DNA from: Paenibacillus radicibacter
Lineage (GTDB): Bacteria > Bacillota > Bacilli > Paenibacillales > NBRC-103111
Length of the DNA: 64,000 nucleotides
Assembly: GCF_024721995.1 (NCBI RefSeq)
Contig: NZ_JANQBC010000005.1
Coordinates: 186,001-250,000 of the forward strand
Reading direction: 5' to 3'
The notes beneath the pieces were generated by a model. That model was not told the origin of the DNA, ran no database searches, and saw nothing but the letters and a program-made list of their open reading frames with translations. This document shows, in pieces, positions 24,862-34,931 of the stretch. Both the position numbers and the translations under genes were made by a program. The first letter of the stretch is position 1. Every line of letters starts with the position of its first letter.

Positions 24862-25740
24862 ATGACGCAGACAAGAGAACGTAAGCCGGATTGGCTTAAA
24901 ATATCACTTCGCACGAGCGAAAGCTTCGGCGACATCAAGTCGATGATGCGTGGACGCAAGCTGCACACCGTGTGTGAGGAAGCGAAATGTCCGAACATCT
25001 ATGAATGCTGGAGCAATCGTACAGCGACCTTTATGATTCTAGGCAAAATATGCACAAGAGCGTGTCGATTCTGCGCGGTGACATCGGGACTTCCGACAGA
25101 GCTTGATCTGGAAGAGCCGGAACATGTTGCGGTTTCCACGCAAGAGATGGGGCTTAAGCATGTCGTCATTACATCCGTTGCCCGTGATGATCTGAAGGAT
25201 GAAGGTTCAGGCATGTTCAAGGCGACGATTGAAGCGGTTAGAGCGCGTAATCCACTGACAAGTATTGAAGTGCTAACACCAGATTTTAGCGGGAAAAAGG
25301 ATTTACTAGAAATTGTTCTTCAGGCGAAGCCAGACATCTTGAATCACAATTTGGAAACCGTTCGCCGTCTATCCGATCAAGTTCGGGCGAAAGCGAAATA
25401 TGAGCGTTCCTTGCAATTTTTGCGTAACGCGAAGGATATTCGTCCTGAGCAGATGACCAAGTCAGGCCTTATGGTTGGACTTGGAGAGACAGCAGCAGAA
25501 GTAATTGAAAGTATGAAAGACCTGCGTGCTTCAGGTTGTGACATTCTGACCATTGGACAGTATTTACAGCCGACAGAGAAACATTTGAAAGTACAGAAAT
25601 ACTACACGCCAGATGAATTCAAGCAGTTCAAAGTGGAAGGCTTGCAGCTCGGTTTTTCCCATGTGGAATCGGGTCCGCTTGTTCGTAGTTCGTATCATGC
25701 CCATGAGCAAGTTGAAGGGGCTCTTAAGTCTAGTCATTAA
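24862..25740 (+). CDS. lipA: Lipoyl synthase
   Basis: A 292-residue radical SAM enzyme that inserts two sulfurs into octanoyl groups on GcvH and E2 subunits. It has both iron-sulfur clusters: C38, C43, C49 (auxiliary) and C64-x3-C68-x2-C71 (radical [11 protein letters not shown]), plus the C-terminal RSSYHA motif whose serine ligates the auxiliary cluster. ATG at 24862 is chosen over upstream in-frame codons because AGGAG (24847-24851) precedes it by 10 bp. Its position beside gcvH suggests a dedicated role in GcvH lipoylation. Confidence 0.96.
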   Translation: MTQTRERKPDWLKISLRTSESFGDIKSMMRGRKLHTVCEEAKCPNIYECWSNRTATFMILGKICTRACRFCAVTSGLPTELDLEEPEHVAVSTQEMGLKHVVITSVARDDLKDEGSGMFKATIEAVRARNPLTSIEVLTPDFSGKKDLLEIVLQAKPDILNHNLETVRRLSDQVRAKAKYERSLQFLRNAKDIRPEQMTKSGLMVGLGETAAEVIESMKDLRASGCDILTIGQYLQPTEKHLKVQKYYTPDEFKQFKVEGLQLGFSHVESGPLVRSSYHAHEQVEGALKSSH

Positions 25741-25769
25741 GGGAAGTCCAAGAGGAAGAGGGAAAGCGC

Positions 25770-26444
25770 ATGCGCTTTAAAAATGTGTTCTCCATTATCG
25801 GTCCAGCAATGGTCGGGCCATCTAGCTCACATACAGCAGGTGCAATTCGAATCGGCCGAGTGGCAAGACAGCTGCTCGGAGTTCAGCCCGAAAAGGTACG
25901 AATTCTGCTCTACGGTTCGTTTGCCGAAACGTATCAGGGACATGGTACGGATCTCGCGTTGATCGGTGGTTTACTTGATTATGAGACGGATGATCCGCGT
26001 ATTCGAAATTCGTTTGAAGAAGCGAAGTTAGCTGGTGTTGAAGTGAGCTTTGTGCCAATTACAGGCAACTGCCCGCACCCGAATACTGCGAAGCTTGAGC
26101 TTTGGGCAGGAGACGAATATACGGAAGTGCTTGGGGCATCTATTGGCGGTGGCAATATTGTGATTCATGCGATGAGTGGTTTCGATGTGCAGTGCACAGG
26201 TGAGTTTCCAACACTTGTGATTCAACATATTGATTCTACAGGTATAATCGCGCAGATCACCAACATATTAAGCGTCTTTGGCTTAAACATTGGCTATATG
26301 GACGTGGATCGCAAGCGTCGCAATGGGGAAGCCATGACAGTAATTGAACTAGACACACCGATTACGAAGCAAGTGCAGGATACGATTTCGCGCTTGCCTA
26401 ACATTGTGAAAGTTTCGGTCATTGATTTGACTAGAAGGAGCTGA
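25770..26444 (+). CDS. sdaAB: L-serine dehydratase beta subunit (copy 1)
   Basis: A 224-residue beta subunit of the iron-sulfur L-serine dehydratase, which deaminates serine to pyruvate. It starts FKNVFSIIGPAMVGPSSSHTAGA with the conserved serine/histidine stretch and ends with an ACT domain (about 150-220: LVIQHIDSTGIIAQITNILSVFGLNI). In this operon it would consume serine made by GlyA. A second sdaAB lies at 48297. The alpha gene starts 7 bp after the stop. Confidence 0.95.
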   Translation: MRFKNVFSIIGPAMVGPSSSHTAGAIRIGRVARQLLGVQPEKVRILLYGSFAETYQGHGTDLALIGGLLDYETDDPRIRNSFEEAKLAGVEVSFVPITGNCPHPNTAKLELWAGDEYTEVLGASIGGGNIVIHAMSGFDVQCTGEFPTLVIQHIDSTGIIAQITNILSVFGLNIGYMDVDRKRRNGEAMTVIELDTPITKQVQDTISRLPNIVKVSVIDLTRRS

Positions 26445-26451
26445 CTCGCAG

Positions 26452-27339
26452 GTGCGATTTCGAAACCTAAAAGAGTTAACGGAGTTATGCCAAGCGGAAT
26501 CCAAGACCATTTCGCAGATTATGATTGACGAACAGGCAGCAGAATCCGGCATGACGCAAGAGGAAGTATTCGCACAGATGGCGGACTATTACCAGATCAT
26601 GAAGGAAGCTGTGAATAAGGGGCTAACGGAGTCCACGATTTCTCGAAGTGGACTTACAGGTGGGGACGCACAGCGTGTGCTTGCTTATATGAATAGTACA
26701 GAGACATCAAGTGGTGATGTAGCTTGTCGAGCAATGGCTTATGCCCTTGGGGTATCGGAAGTTAATGCCTCGATGGGGCGTATTATTGCGACTCCAACAG
26801 CAGGTTCATGCGGGATTATTCCGGGTATGTTCGTAAGTGCACAGGAGCGATTCGGCTGGGACGATGATCATCTCGTTCACGGTCTATTTACTGCGGGTGC
26901 GATTGGGTATGTCATTGCGAATAACTCCTTTATTTCAGGTGCCGAAGGCGGTTGTCAGGCAGAGATTGGCTCGGCGATCGGAATGGCTGCTGGAGCAATG
27001 GTTGAACTTCGCGGTGGATCGGCTGATCAGTCGATGCATGCTGTGGGTTTAGCTTTGAAAAATACACTTGGTCTCATTTGCGATCCAGTAGGTGGACTTG
27101 TGGAAATTCCGTGCATCGTTCGTAACGGCTTTGGTGCAGTTAATGCACTAGCTGCTGCGGATATGGCGCTGGCAGGTGTACGCAGCGTGATTCCATCTGA
27201 TGAAGTCATTGATGTGATGCTTGAAGTCGGAACGGCTATGCCAAGTAAGCATCGCGAGACTGCGCAAGGTGGACTCGCACAGACGCCAACGGGACGTAAG
27301 ATCATGTACGAGCTTCGTCATAAACATACAAAGAGTTAG
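26452..27339 (+). CDS. sdaAA: L-serine dehydratase alpha subunit (copy 1)
   Basis: A 295-residue catalytic subunit with the [4Fe-4S]-binding cysteines in GSCGIIPG, GGCQAE and EIPC. Also seen is NASMGRIIATPTAGSCG. GTG start at 26452, 12 bp after AAGGAG. It is closely similar along its length to the product of 48974-49849. Confidence 0.95.
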   Translation: MRFRNLKELTELCQAESKTISQIMIDEQAAESGMTQEEVFAQMADYYQIMKEAVNKGLTESTISRSGLTGGDAQRVLAYMNSTETSSGDVACRAMAYALGVSEVNASMGRIIATPTAGSCGIIPGMFVSAQERFGWDDDHLVHGLFTAGAIGYVIANNSFISGAEGGCQAEIGSAIGMAAGAMVELRGGSADQSMHAVGLALKNTLGLICDPVGGLVEIPCIVRNGFGAVNALAAADMALAGVRSVIPSDEVIDVMLEVGTAMPSKHRETAQGGLAQTPTGRKIMYELRHKHTKS

Positions 27340-27361
27340 GCGATAGGGGGAGAGAATCTGC

Positions 27362-28786
27362 ATGAAAACATATGATGCTGTAGTACTCGGCGGTGGACCA
27401 GGGGGTTATGTTGCAGCAATTCGATTAAGCCAGCTTGGCAAGTCCGTAGCTGTTGTTGAGCGAGAGCGCTTAGGCGGCACTTGCTTGAACAAAGGATGTA
27501 TTCCAAGTAAATCGCTGCTTCGTAGTGCAGAAGTATATACGAATTTCAAACATAGCGAAAGCTTTGGTATTGTCGCCAATGACTTCCAATTGGACTTTGG
27601 ACTCGTGCAAGCTCGTAAACAGAAGATCGTGGAACAATTACATGGCGGTACGCAATTTTTAATGAAAAAGAATAAAATCGACGTGATCATCGGCCATGGC
27701 AAGCTAACAAATTTACCTGTGGATGCACCATATAACGGTGCAGTAACTGTACAAACACAGGATGCAGATGATCTCGTTGTTGCTTATAAAGACCTCATTA
27801 TCGCTACAGGTTCACGTCCAAGATCATTGCCAGGGCTTACGATTGACGGTAAGTTTGTGATGACAAGTGATGATGCGCTTGAAATGGACAATCTACCAAG
27901 TTCGATCATTATTGTAGGCGGCGGTGTAATCGGAATTGAATGGGCATCGATGTTAAGCGACTTCGGCGTGAAAGTGACGATTGTTGAATATGCAGATCGC
28001 CTTGTTCCATTAGAGGATGCGGATATTTCCAAAGAACTACGTCGCTTAATGATGAAGCGCGGCGTTACGATTCTAACAGGTGCGAAGTTACTTGCTGAGA
28101 CGATGTACGCCAATAATCAGACCGGCACGGTGCATATGCAAGTCGAGCACCTTGGCAGTGTGAAGGATTTAGAAGCAGAGAAGGCACTTGTGAGCGTAGG
28201 TCGTCAAGCGAATGTCGAGCAGATCGGTCTTGAAGAAGCTGGGGTTCAAGTGGAGAGAGGCGTAATTGTTGTTGATACTTGCATGCTGACATCTACTCCA
28301 CACATTTATGCGATTGGTGATGTGAATGGTGGTTTGCAACTCGCACATGTAGCTAGTCATGAGGGGATCACGGCAGCTGAACATATCGCAGGAGAGACGC
28401 CTCATAGTCAGGCGTTGCACACGATTCCGCGCTGTATTTATGGAAGACCTGAGATTGCATCAGTGGGCTGGACGGAAGAACAAGCGGTAGCGCAGGGCTA
28501 TGAAGTGCAGACAGGTAAGTATTCGTTCAAAGCACTTGGTAAAGCGCTCGTGCATGGAGAAGCAGATGGTTTTGCGAAAGTCATTACCGATAAGAAGACA
28601 CACGACATTCTTGGTGTACATTTGATCGGACCGCATGTGACGGAGCATATATCGGAAGCGGCACTCGCACAGTTCTTACAAGCAAATTCGATTCAAGTTG
28701 GTAAAATGATTCATCCACATCCTACGCTGTCTGAAATTATTGGTGAAGCCATGCTTGCAGTCGATGGCAAAGCAATTGGGATGTAA
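27362..28786 (+). CDS. lpdA: Dihydrolipoyl dehydrogenase (glycine cleavage L protein)
   Basis: A 474-residue flavoprotein disulfide reductase: FAD loop GGGPGGYVAA, redox disulfide C41/C46 in GGTCLNKGCIPSK, NAD loop GGGVIGIEWASM, second FAD motif TPHIYAIGDVNGG, and HPHPTLSE with the catalytic His-Glu. Being last in a glycine operon rather than in a pdh/odh cluster, it most likely serves GcvH. GGGGGAGAG precedes the ATG. Confidence 0.95.
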   Translation: MKTYDAVVLGGGPGGYVAAIRLSQLGKSVAVVERERLGGTCLNKGCIPSKSLLRSAEVYTNFKHSESFGIVANDFQLDFGLVQARKQKIVEQLHGGTQFLMKKNKIDVIIGHGKLTNLPVDAPYNGAVTVQTQDADDLVVAYKDLIIATGSRPRSLPGLTIDGKFVMTSDDALEMDNLPSSIIIVGGGVIGIEWASMLSDFGVKVTIVEYADRLVPLEDADISKELRRLMMKRGVTILTGAKLLAETMYANNQTGTVHMQVEHLGSVKDLEAEKALVSVGRQANVEQIGLEEAGVQVERGVIVVDTCMLTSTPHIYAIGDVNGGLQLAHVASHEGITAAEHIAGETPHSQALHTIPRCIYGRPEIASVGWTEEQAVAQGYEVQTGKYSFKALGKALVHGEADGFAKVITDKKTHDILGVHLIGPHVTEHISEAALAQFLQANSIQVGKMIHPHPTLSEIIGEAMLAVDGKAIGM

Positions 28787-28823
28787 GGTCGCGAAGCAAA
28801 TTTCGCTCTTATTATAGAAGAAG

Positions 28824-28856
28824 AACGTCTTATCTATTGAGATAAGGCGTTTTTTG
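28824..28856 (+). terminator. Terminator of the glyA-lpdA operon
   Basis: AACGTCTTATC / GATAAGGCGTT with one G-T pair, then TTTTTT. Confidence 0.85.
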
Positions 28857-28939
28857 CGTGTACTTGCAAGAATAACTTTATAGGTTAATCCTCATACTAA
28901 TCCAATTCCCATATTTTACATGGAAAGGAATTGGTATCA

Positions 28940-29494
28940 ATGTTCACAACACTTACTGTAGAAACCCTCACTTGGCCATCTATGCTTTTTTACTTTATCA
29001 TCTATTCTTTCGGGGGCTGGCTACTCGAGAATACGCATAGCAAAATCACGACTGGTACTTTTCGCAAAAAAGGGTTCCTGCAAGGGCCGTTTAAGCCCAT
29101 GTACGGCATAGCCCCAGTGCTCGTACTGTTATTACTGCCGCTGTATCCTCATTTCAGCTTTCTTCTATTACTAGCGATCCTCGTTCCGTCGATGGTGGAG
29201 TTTATAAGTGGTGCACTCTTGCATAAGCTTTTTCATAAAAAGTGGTGGGATTATTCCGAGTATCGTTTTCAAGTGAGAGGACATGTCTGCATGCGATACT
29301 CTATCTATTGGGTGTTATTGTCTTTACTTGTATATTACTTCGTCCATCCCATCGTATCGGTCATGTATCTAGTGCTCTATCCGGTATGGCTACAGCTATG
29401 TCCATTTATGATGATGCTGTTCTTTGCGGATGTAGGAGTTACTTTCCGGATTTTCCGTAAACAGATGGGACGTTCGGTTATAGGTCGTGAGTAG
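28940..29494 (+). CDS. CmpB-type putative membrane permease
   Basis: A 184-residue membrane protein with about five helices and the family signature YFIIYSFGGWLLENTHSKITTGTFRKKGFLQGPFKPMYG of the 'putative ABC-transporter type IV' (CmpB) group. No real transport function is established for the family. ATG at 28940 is taken because GGAAAGGA lies 10 bp upstream; TTG at 28931 overlaps it. It is a single gene between the lpdA terminator and the cyclase. Confidence 0.75.
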   Translation: MFTTLTVETLTWPSMLFYFIIYSFGGWLLENTHSKITTGTFRKKGFLQGPFKPMYGIAPVLVLLLLPLYPHFSFLLLLAILVPSMVEFISGALLHKLFHKKWWDYSEYRFQVRGHVCMRYSIYWVLLSLLVYYFVHPIVSVMYLVLYPVWLQLCPFMMMLFFADVGVTFRIFRKQMGRSVIGRE

Positions 29495-29619
29495 CGTGAG
29501 TTTCGACATGAATTTATAAAATAGTACAAATTACCTATTAATTTTTTGGATATACATGACAGATGTCCTGTTTTGAACTATACTAATAGAATATTATGGT
29601 AGATCAGGGGGCAGCTAAG

Positions 29620-30930
29620 ATGACTAGTAAATTTCTTCTAGACGTCGATTTTGATAGTCAAGTACTATCATGGCAAATACGTGGTGATCTTACAATTCAA
29701 GATATAGCAGAGTTCATCCCGCAGGTTCATGAGAAAGTACTTCACTTGCGCAAGGGCGCAATCAAGCTGCTCATTGATAACCGATTGATGATGAAGAATG
29801 GCAAGCCCTACGTTTTCCGTCCTGAAGTGAATGTGATGTGGGAACAACTCATGTTGTTCTTGCGAGATTATGTGGAAAAGTGCGCTGTGCTCTGTAATGG
29901 TCCAATTATGGAAATGCAAGTAGACCGACTTGCAAGAAAAGCAAATATGGATCATAGCTATCGCTTGTTTTGGCATGAGAATACATTCTATTCCAAACAA
30001 CTTGCTTATAAGTTTTTAGGGATATATTCGAACCGCTTGCTAGATGATCAAGGTGTTGATGTTCATCATACTTATGATGAACTCATCTATATGGATGATT
30101 CTTGCGGCATGTTTATTCTTGATAGTGCTGGAATGGTCACATTCTCGAATCAAATATTGAAAGATTTATTTAATTTGCGAGAAGATACGAATCCACTGAC
30201 ATTCTCTTCTATTATGGATTCGGATGAACGGACAGAAGTTTACAATTATATTGAACTTGTGATGAATGGATTTTCACAGCATTTTGAAATTACGATAAAT
30301 AAAAGTCCTCGTGCATCACGAATCTTACATATAGCGATGGTACCTATACGCAATAATCACTTGGTGACTAGTATTTATGGTATCGTAGTCGATATTACGG
30401 ATGATCGATATGAGCAGGATTATATGCGGCATATCGCGTACCATGATCCACTAACGAATCTACCTAACCGCTTGAAATTCCAAGAACGTCTGAACAAAGA
30501 ATTAACGAATCCAGATGGAGAACCTACCGAATTAGCACTTCTTTACCTCGATCTAGATGGATTTAAGCGTGTCAACGATACATGTGGTCACACGCAAGGC
30601 GATGAGATGCTCAAAGCTGCGGCGGATCGATTGCTGCATTATACGCGGGATACGGATCTCGTCGCGCGCATTGGTGGCGATGAGTTTGTAATCTTACTTA
30701 CGAATATGCCAAAGCGAGAGACGGTTGCACGGATCGCAGATCGGATTATTAGCAGCTTTACAACAGACCCGTTACTTATCAAAGGTGAAGATAGTGGCAT
30801 TCGTGTTAGTATTGGAATTGCTGGTGCTCCATCTGATGGCAATGACGCGGACTCATTAATTAAGCACGCAGATCTTGCACTGTACCGTGCAAAGGAAAAA
30901 GGCAAAGGCTATTTTGAATTTTATTCATAA
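29620..30930 (+). CDS. PAS-GGDEF diguanylate cyclase
   Basis: A 436-residue soluble signalling protein. Residues 1-150 form an unrecognised sensor domain, 155-262 a PAS domain (CGMFILDSAGMVTFSNQIL...), and 270-436 a GGDEF domain with the active site GGDEF at 352-356, metal ligand D311 and an inhibitory I-site RDTD at 343-346. It should make cyclic di-GMP with product inhibition. ATG at 29620 follows AGGGGG by 8 bp; the ATG at 29596 lacks a ribosome site. No membrane segment. Confidence 0.92.
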   Translation: MTSKFLLDVDFDSQVLSWQIRGDLTIQDIAEFIPQVHEKVLHLRKGAIKLLIDNRLMMKNGKPYVFRPEVNVMWEQLMLFLRDYVEKCAVLCNGPIMEMQVDRLARKANMDHSYRLFWHENTFYSKQLAYKFLGIYSNRLLDDQGVDVHHTYDELIYMDDSCGMFILDSAGMVTFSNQILKDLFNLREDTNPLTFSSIMDSDERTEVYNYIELVMNGFSQHFEITINKSPRASRILHIAMVPIRNNHLVTSIYGIVVDITDDRYEQDYMRHIAYHDPLTNLPNRLKFQERLNKELTNPDGEPTELALLYLDLDGFKRVNDTCGHTQGDEMLKAAADRLLHYTRDTDLVARIGGDEFVILLTNMPKRETVARIADRIISSFTTDPLLIKGEDSGIRVSIGIAGAPSDGNDADSLIKHADLALYRAKEKGKGYFEFYS

Positions 30931-30936
30931 CCAACG

Positions 30937-30980
30937 AAACAGTTAACCAAGGCGCACGTCTTGAATTAACTGTTTTTTCT
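30937..30980 (+). terminator. Terminator after the cyclase gene
   Basis: AAACAGTTAA / TTAACTGTTT perfect 10-bp stem with an inner CAAG/CTTG helix and a T run. Confidence 0.8.
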
Positions 30981-31020
30981 TTTTATTTTAACAATAATCG
31001 ATTTGTCTGAAGTTTTACTC

Positions 31021-31085
31021 TTGACGATTTGAGAACAGAAATGTATACTTCTGAATAGTTTAATGTTTATTAGTTTAACGTTAAA
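31021..31085 (+). promoter_or_regulatory. MarR-operon promoter and operator
   Basis: TTGACG (31021-31026), a 17-bp spacer and TGTATACT (extended -10, 31042-31049). Downstream lies TTTAACGTTAAA (31074-31085), a perfect 12-bp palindrome, with an extra AGTTTAA half-copy at 31058. This is the expected place for autorepression by the MarR protein. Confidence 0.6.
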
Positions 31086-31112
31086 ATATATTTCGATAAA
31101 GGAGTCTTGGTT

Positions 31113-31553
31113 GTGCCTGAAATGAATTCTAACTTTGTCCTCTCGGATTTGTTTCGAAGTGTCCTGAAGCAAATGACGAGAGAATGGAACAAACGCATGA
31201 CACAAAACCTTTCTTTTTCACAGTTTCGGATGCTTCTCAAATTGAGTTCGAAAGGTAAACAGAAAGTGTCTGAGTTAGCAAATATGTTGTGTTTAACTTC
31301 CGGAGCAATTACGGGAGCTGCAGATAAATTAATTGTGAGGGGGCTGATTCAGCGTACACGAGATGAGGAGGATCGTAGGGTAGTTTATATCGAGATTACC
31401 CCAGAAGGCGAGGAAATCGTGCAAGAAATTCAGGAGGGACAGCGTGAGACGATTGCGATGTTCTTTGACGAGTTGCCGCAGGAAGATACCGATCATCTTA
31501 TACGTATCTTCAGTCAAGCCTTAGAAAATATAGAGAGACATCAGAAGGAGTAG
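31113..31553 (+). CDS. MarR-family transcriptional regulator
   Basis: A 146-residue winged-helix repressor: LSFSQFRMLLKLSSKGKQKVSELANMLCLTSGAITGAADKLIVRGLIQRTRDEEDRRVVYIEITPEG is the DNA-binding domain with its DxRxx wing. GTG at 31113 follows AAAGGAG by 8 bp. It is cotranscribed with the exporter at 31562 and likely represses it until a drug-like ligand binds. Confidence 0.92.
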   Translation: MPEMNSNFVLSDLFRSVLKQMTREWNKRMTQNLSFSQFRMLLKLSSKGKQKVSELANMLCLTSGAITGAADKLIVRGLIQRTRDEEDRRVVYIEITPEGEEIVQEIQEGQRETIAMFFDELPQEDTDHLIRIFSQALENIERHQKE

Positions 31554-31561
31554 GGGAAACG

Positions 31562-33214
31562 ATGGAACATTTAACGCATAAGCGTAAATTAACGATCATG
31601 ATTGCGATCATGGCAGCTTTGTTCTTTTCCGCGATTAACCAGACAATTGTGGGTACAGCTTTACCGCGTATTATTGCGAAGCTGGGTGGAATGGACTATT
31701 ACACATGGGTTATAACGATTTATATGCTAACCTCGACGATTGCAACTGTCTTAGTCGGTAAATTATCAGATATATATGGGCGTAAGCCATTTATTCTGAC
31801 TGGTATTGTTCTATTTATGATCGGTGCTTTTATGTGTGGCACATCACCAGATATTTTCTATTTGATTACGTATCGGGGTGTTCAAGGTTTGGGTGCAGGT
31901 ATTCTGATGGCAACTTCCTTTACTGCAGTAGGTGACTTATTCGCACCGCGTGAACGTGGGAAGTGGACCGGTGTCTTGACGGCTGTGTTCGGCTTCTCAA
32001 GCGTTATCGGACCTACCCTTGGAGGTTACATTGTCGACCATATGAATTGGTCTTGGGTATTCTGGATTTTCTTACCACTTGGTATCGTGGCATTCATTAT
32101 GATCTTAGTGTTGTTCCCGAAAGTGGAGCGTAAGCAATCCGAATCCATTGACTACTGGGGTTCTTTGTTCCTAACTACGGCAATCGTACCTTTACTACTT
32201 GCATTTTCATGGGCAGGTACGAAATATGATTGGGGTTCTTCCCAAATTATTGGGCTATTCTCTGCCGCACTTGCTTCGCTTCTGATCTTCATGTTTGTTG
32301 AAACGAAAGTGAAGACACCGGTATTGCCGCTTTCCTTATTTAAGAATGGAATTGTAACACTTTCTAATGTAATCGGGTTCTTGATGAACGCAGGAATGAT
32401 GGGTGCACTGATCTATATTCCATTCTTCGTGCAAGGGGTCATGGGCATTTCACCTACTTACTCCGGTTATGTCACAATGCCAATGTCGATCGGTATGGTA
32501 ATCATGAGCGCAATCGGCGGTCAGATGATTAGTAAGACGGGTAAATACAAGCGCTTTGCCCTAATGGGGATGCCAATTATGATCGCGGGTATGCTTATCA
32601 TGGTCTATATGGATAGCATTGCAATGGCTGTTGTTAGTATGATCGTATTCGGACTTGGTTTAGGTCTAGGAATGCCAGTCTTCTCCCTTGCTGTTCAGAA
32701 TGCAGTGGAACCATCCAAACTGGGTGTCGTAACAGCTTCATCTCAATTGTTCCGTAACTTAGGCGGTACGATCGGGATTGCTGTCATGGGAACTATTATG
32801 TCGATGAGTATGACAGAATCCATGAAATCGGCGATCGCATCGGGTAAAGGTGTGGATTTAACGAAACTTGATCCGGCCATAGCGGAGAAATTATCTGTAT
32901 TCCATAATCCACAAATGCTGCTTGATCAACCGAAGTTAGCAACGATTCATGATCAAATGCCTGCTGCAATGCAACCTATTTTCACTCAAATGATTGATTC
33001 CTTGCGTGATGCATTAAGCTCATCTTTATCAACTGTGTTCTTAGCGGGTACGATTTTGCTCTGCGTAGCGATGTTTCTTACATTCTTCTTGAAAGAAATT
33101 CCGCTTCGCACTTCGAACAAAATGCCAGGTAAACCTGCAAATCCTGAGGATAAGCAATCTGTCGCACAATCTACGACTCCTGTCGTTCAATCAACTGTAG
33201 AAGCACAGAATTAA
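31562..33214 (+). CDS. MFS multidrug exporter, DHA2 (EmrB/QacA-like)
   Basis: A 550-residue protein with about 14 helices: motif A GKLSDIYGRKP, motif C-like GPTLGGYIVDHMNWSWVFWI, and a long extracellular loop between the last two helices. DHA2 exporters expel lipophilic cations and antibiotics using the proton gradient. The start is 9 bp after the MarR stop. The C-terminal 30 residues are polar and probably disordered. Confidence 0.92.
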   Translation: MEHLTHKRKLTIMIAIMAALFFSAINQTIVGTALPRIIAKLGGMDYYTWVITIYMLTSTIATVLVGKLSDIYGRKPFILTGIVLFMIGAFMCGTSPDIFYLITYRGVQGLGAGILMATSFTAVGDLFAPRERGKWTGVLTAVFGFSSVIGPTLGGYIVDHMNWSWVFWIFLPLGIVAFIMILVLFPKVERKQSESIDYWGSLFLTTAIVPLLLAFSWAGTKYDWGSSQIIGLFSAALASLLIFMFVETKVKTPVLPLSLFKNGIVTLSNVIGFLMNAGMMGALIYIPFFVQGVMGISPTYSGYVTMPMSIGMVIMSAIGGQMISKTGKYKRFALMGMPIMIAGMLIMVYMDSIAMAVVSMIVFGLGLGLGMPVFSLAVQNAVEPSKLGVVTASSQLFRNLGGTIGIAVMGTIMSMSMTESMKSAIASGKGVDLTKLDPAIAEKLSVFHNPQMLLDQPKLATIHDQMPAAMQPIFTQMIDSLRDALSSSLSTVFLAGTILLCVAMFLTFFLKEIPLRTSNKMPGKPANPEDKQSVAQSTTPVVQSTVEAQN

Positions 33215-33243
33215 TTTTTACATTTTTTCATAAAATAAGATGG

Positions 33244-33270
33244 AAAAGCTGCCAAATAGGCAGCTTTTTT
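33244..33270 (+). terminator. Terminator after the MFS gene
   Basis: AAAAGCTGCC-AAATA-GGCAGCTTTT perfect stem followed by T. Confidence 0.9.
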
Positions 33271-33385
33271 CATATGCTTTACTTCTAAAATAGTTGACAC
33301 TATTTGGCGATATTGCATTGAATTGTTATAATAGAAGATGTTTGCATCTTTAGAACGACTATATTGAATCGAAGGGAACGATTGC

Positions 33386-34537
33386 ATGCTGTTATTTTTA
33401 CAATTGCTTATCATCTTGCTTGCGACGAAACTTGCAGGGGATATAAGCGTCCGGTTAGGTCAGCCAGCGGTATTAGGAAAGCTACTAATTGGTATTATTA
33501 TTGGTCCAGCTGTGCTGGGTTGGATTGAAAAAACAGAGATGATTGACAGTTTGAGTGAAATTGGTGTTCTCCTGCTTATGTTTATTGCTGGACTTGAGAC
33601 AGACCTTAAAGCACTCAATCAGAATCGAAATTCCTCGCTTGCCGTTGCGGTTGGCGGTATTATTTTCCCACTAGTTGGTGGATATTTAACGGGTCATTTC
33701 ATGGGGCTTGAACAGTCTCATTCTTTATTCTTAGGTTTAATGTTGTCCGCTACTTCTGTTAGTATTTCTGTTCAGACACTTAAAGAGCTTGGACAACTCA
33801 AAAGCAAAGAAAGTACAACGATCCTTGGTGCAGCACTTATTGATGATATCTTAGTTGTTGTAGCTTTGGCTGTGCTTATGAGCTTCATGACACCAGGTGA
33901 TGTGAGCCTTAGCATGCTCCTTATTAAGAAGGTTCTGTTCTTCGTAGTGATTATCTTTGCTGGTTGGAAAGTTGTTCCTTTAGTGATGCGAATGCTTGCA
34001 CCGCTAGCCGTATCTGAGGCGATTATTAGTGCAGGGTTAATTATCTGTTTCGCCTTCTCCTACTTCGCTGAGCTTATGGGTGTTGCAGGTATTATTGGGG
34101 CATTCGCAGCGGGTATTGCTATTTCTCAGACGAAATATAGAGAAGAAGTGGAACATAAGATCGAACCGATTGCTTATGTTATCTTCGTTCCGGTGTTCTT
34201 CGTAAGTATCGGATTATCTGTTACTTTTGTGGGAATTTTGGATCAAATCTGGTTCATTCTAGGTCTTACGATTGTAGCGGTTATTACGAAGCTTGCAGGT
34301 TCGGGTCTAGGTGCAAGACTGACTGGGTTTAAAGGCAGATCTGCTCTTGGTATCGGCGCCGGGATGGTGTCTCGTGGAGAAGTAGCACTTATTCTGGGTG
34401 CGATTGGACTCGAAGCACAATTGCTGGATGAGAAGTACTTCACATCGATCATCATTGTAGTAATCTTGACGACGATCGTAACTCCGCCTATGCTGAAGAG
34501 CATTTTTGGACAAAAGAAAGAAGTAACATCGGAGTAA
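33386..34537 (+). CDS. Cation:proton antiporter, CPA2 family
   Basis: A 383-residue membrane protein with 12-13 helices. The ion-binding aspartate pair lies in GAALIDDILVVVALA; GVAGIIGAFAAGIAIS and GAGMVSRGEVALILGAIGLEAQLL are other family blocks. It lacks the C-terminal TrkA-N/RCK domain of KefB-like members, so it resembles NapA-type Na+/H+ antiporters. It is a single gene with a terminator on each side. Confidence 0.9.
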   Translation: MLLFLQLLIILLATKLAGDISVRLGQPAVLGKLLIGIIIGPAVLGWIEKTEMIDSLSEIGVLLLMFIAGLETDLKALNQNRNSSLAVAVGGIIFPLVGGYLTGHFMGLEQSHSLFLGLMLSATSVSISVQTLKELGQLKSKESTTILGAALIDDILVVVALAVLMSFMTPGDVSLSMLLIKKVLFFVVIIFAGWKVVPLVMRMLAPLAVSEAIISAGLIICFAFSYFAELMGVAGIIGAFAAGIAISQTKYREEVEHKIEPIAYVIFVPVFFVSIGLSVTFVGILDQIWFILGLTIVAVITKLAGSGLGARLTGFKGRSALGIGAGMVSRGEVALILGAIGLEAQLLDEKYFTSIIIVVILTTIVTPPMLKSIFGQKKEVTSE

Positions 34538-34562
34538 CTTCAAGCTAGTTACTTGAATAAAC

Positions 34563-34597
34563 AAAGGCACTACCCGAAAGCTCGGGTGAGTGCCTTT
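34563..34597 (+). terminator. Terminator after the antiporter gene
   Basis: AAAGGCACTACCCGA / TCGGGTGAGTGCCTTT, a 14-15 bp stem with loop AAGC. Flanking A and T runs may also serve the minus-strand gene at 34616. Confidence 0.85.
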
Positions 34598-34615
34598 GTC
34601 TTTGCCATACATGTG

Positions 34616-34819
34616 TTATTTGACATCTTTTTGGTTGTTATTGTAAATAGTAGGGAGCATTTTATTATTTTTCTCCATCACAGATTGACAAATCGGACAG
34701 ACAGGCGTTTGTTCGAAGGCGAAGTTTTCTCGCATCCAACATACACACGATTCATTGCTACACTTCCAAATTACGGTTTCCTCTACGACAGGCTCTACTG
34801 TCTTTTTAGAATAATACAT
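34616..34819 (-). CDS. YdjO-like zinc-ribbon protein
   Basis: A 67-residue protein with two cysteine pairs (WKCSNESCVCWMRENFAFEQTPVCPICQSVM), matching the cold-inducible YdjO family of Bacilli: C-x4-C-x-C-WMRENF...CP-CxxxM. GGAGGGGC lies before the ATG on the minus strand. Its role is unknown even in B. subtilis. Confidence 0.8.
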   Translation of the reverse strand: MYYSKKTVEPVVEETVIWKCSNESCVCWMRENFAFEQTPVCPICQSVMEKNNKMLPTIYNNNQKDVK

Positions 34820-34931
34820 ACGTTTTGCCCCTCCTTAACCCTAATAATATGTGACAAAATTTCCTTATCTATACGAATCTTAGCAATGTGGTACAATAAG
34901 ATTTTTGAACATGATGAAGGGTGGGAGATCC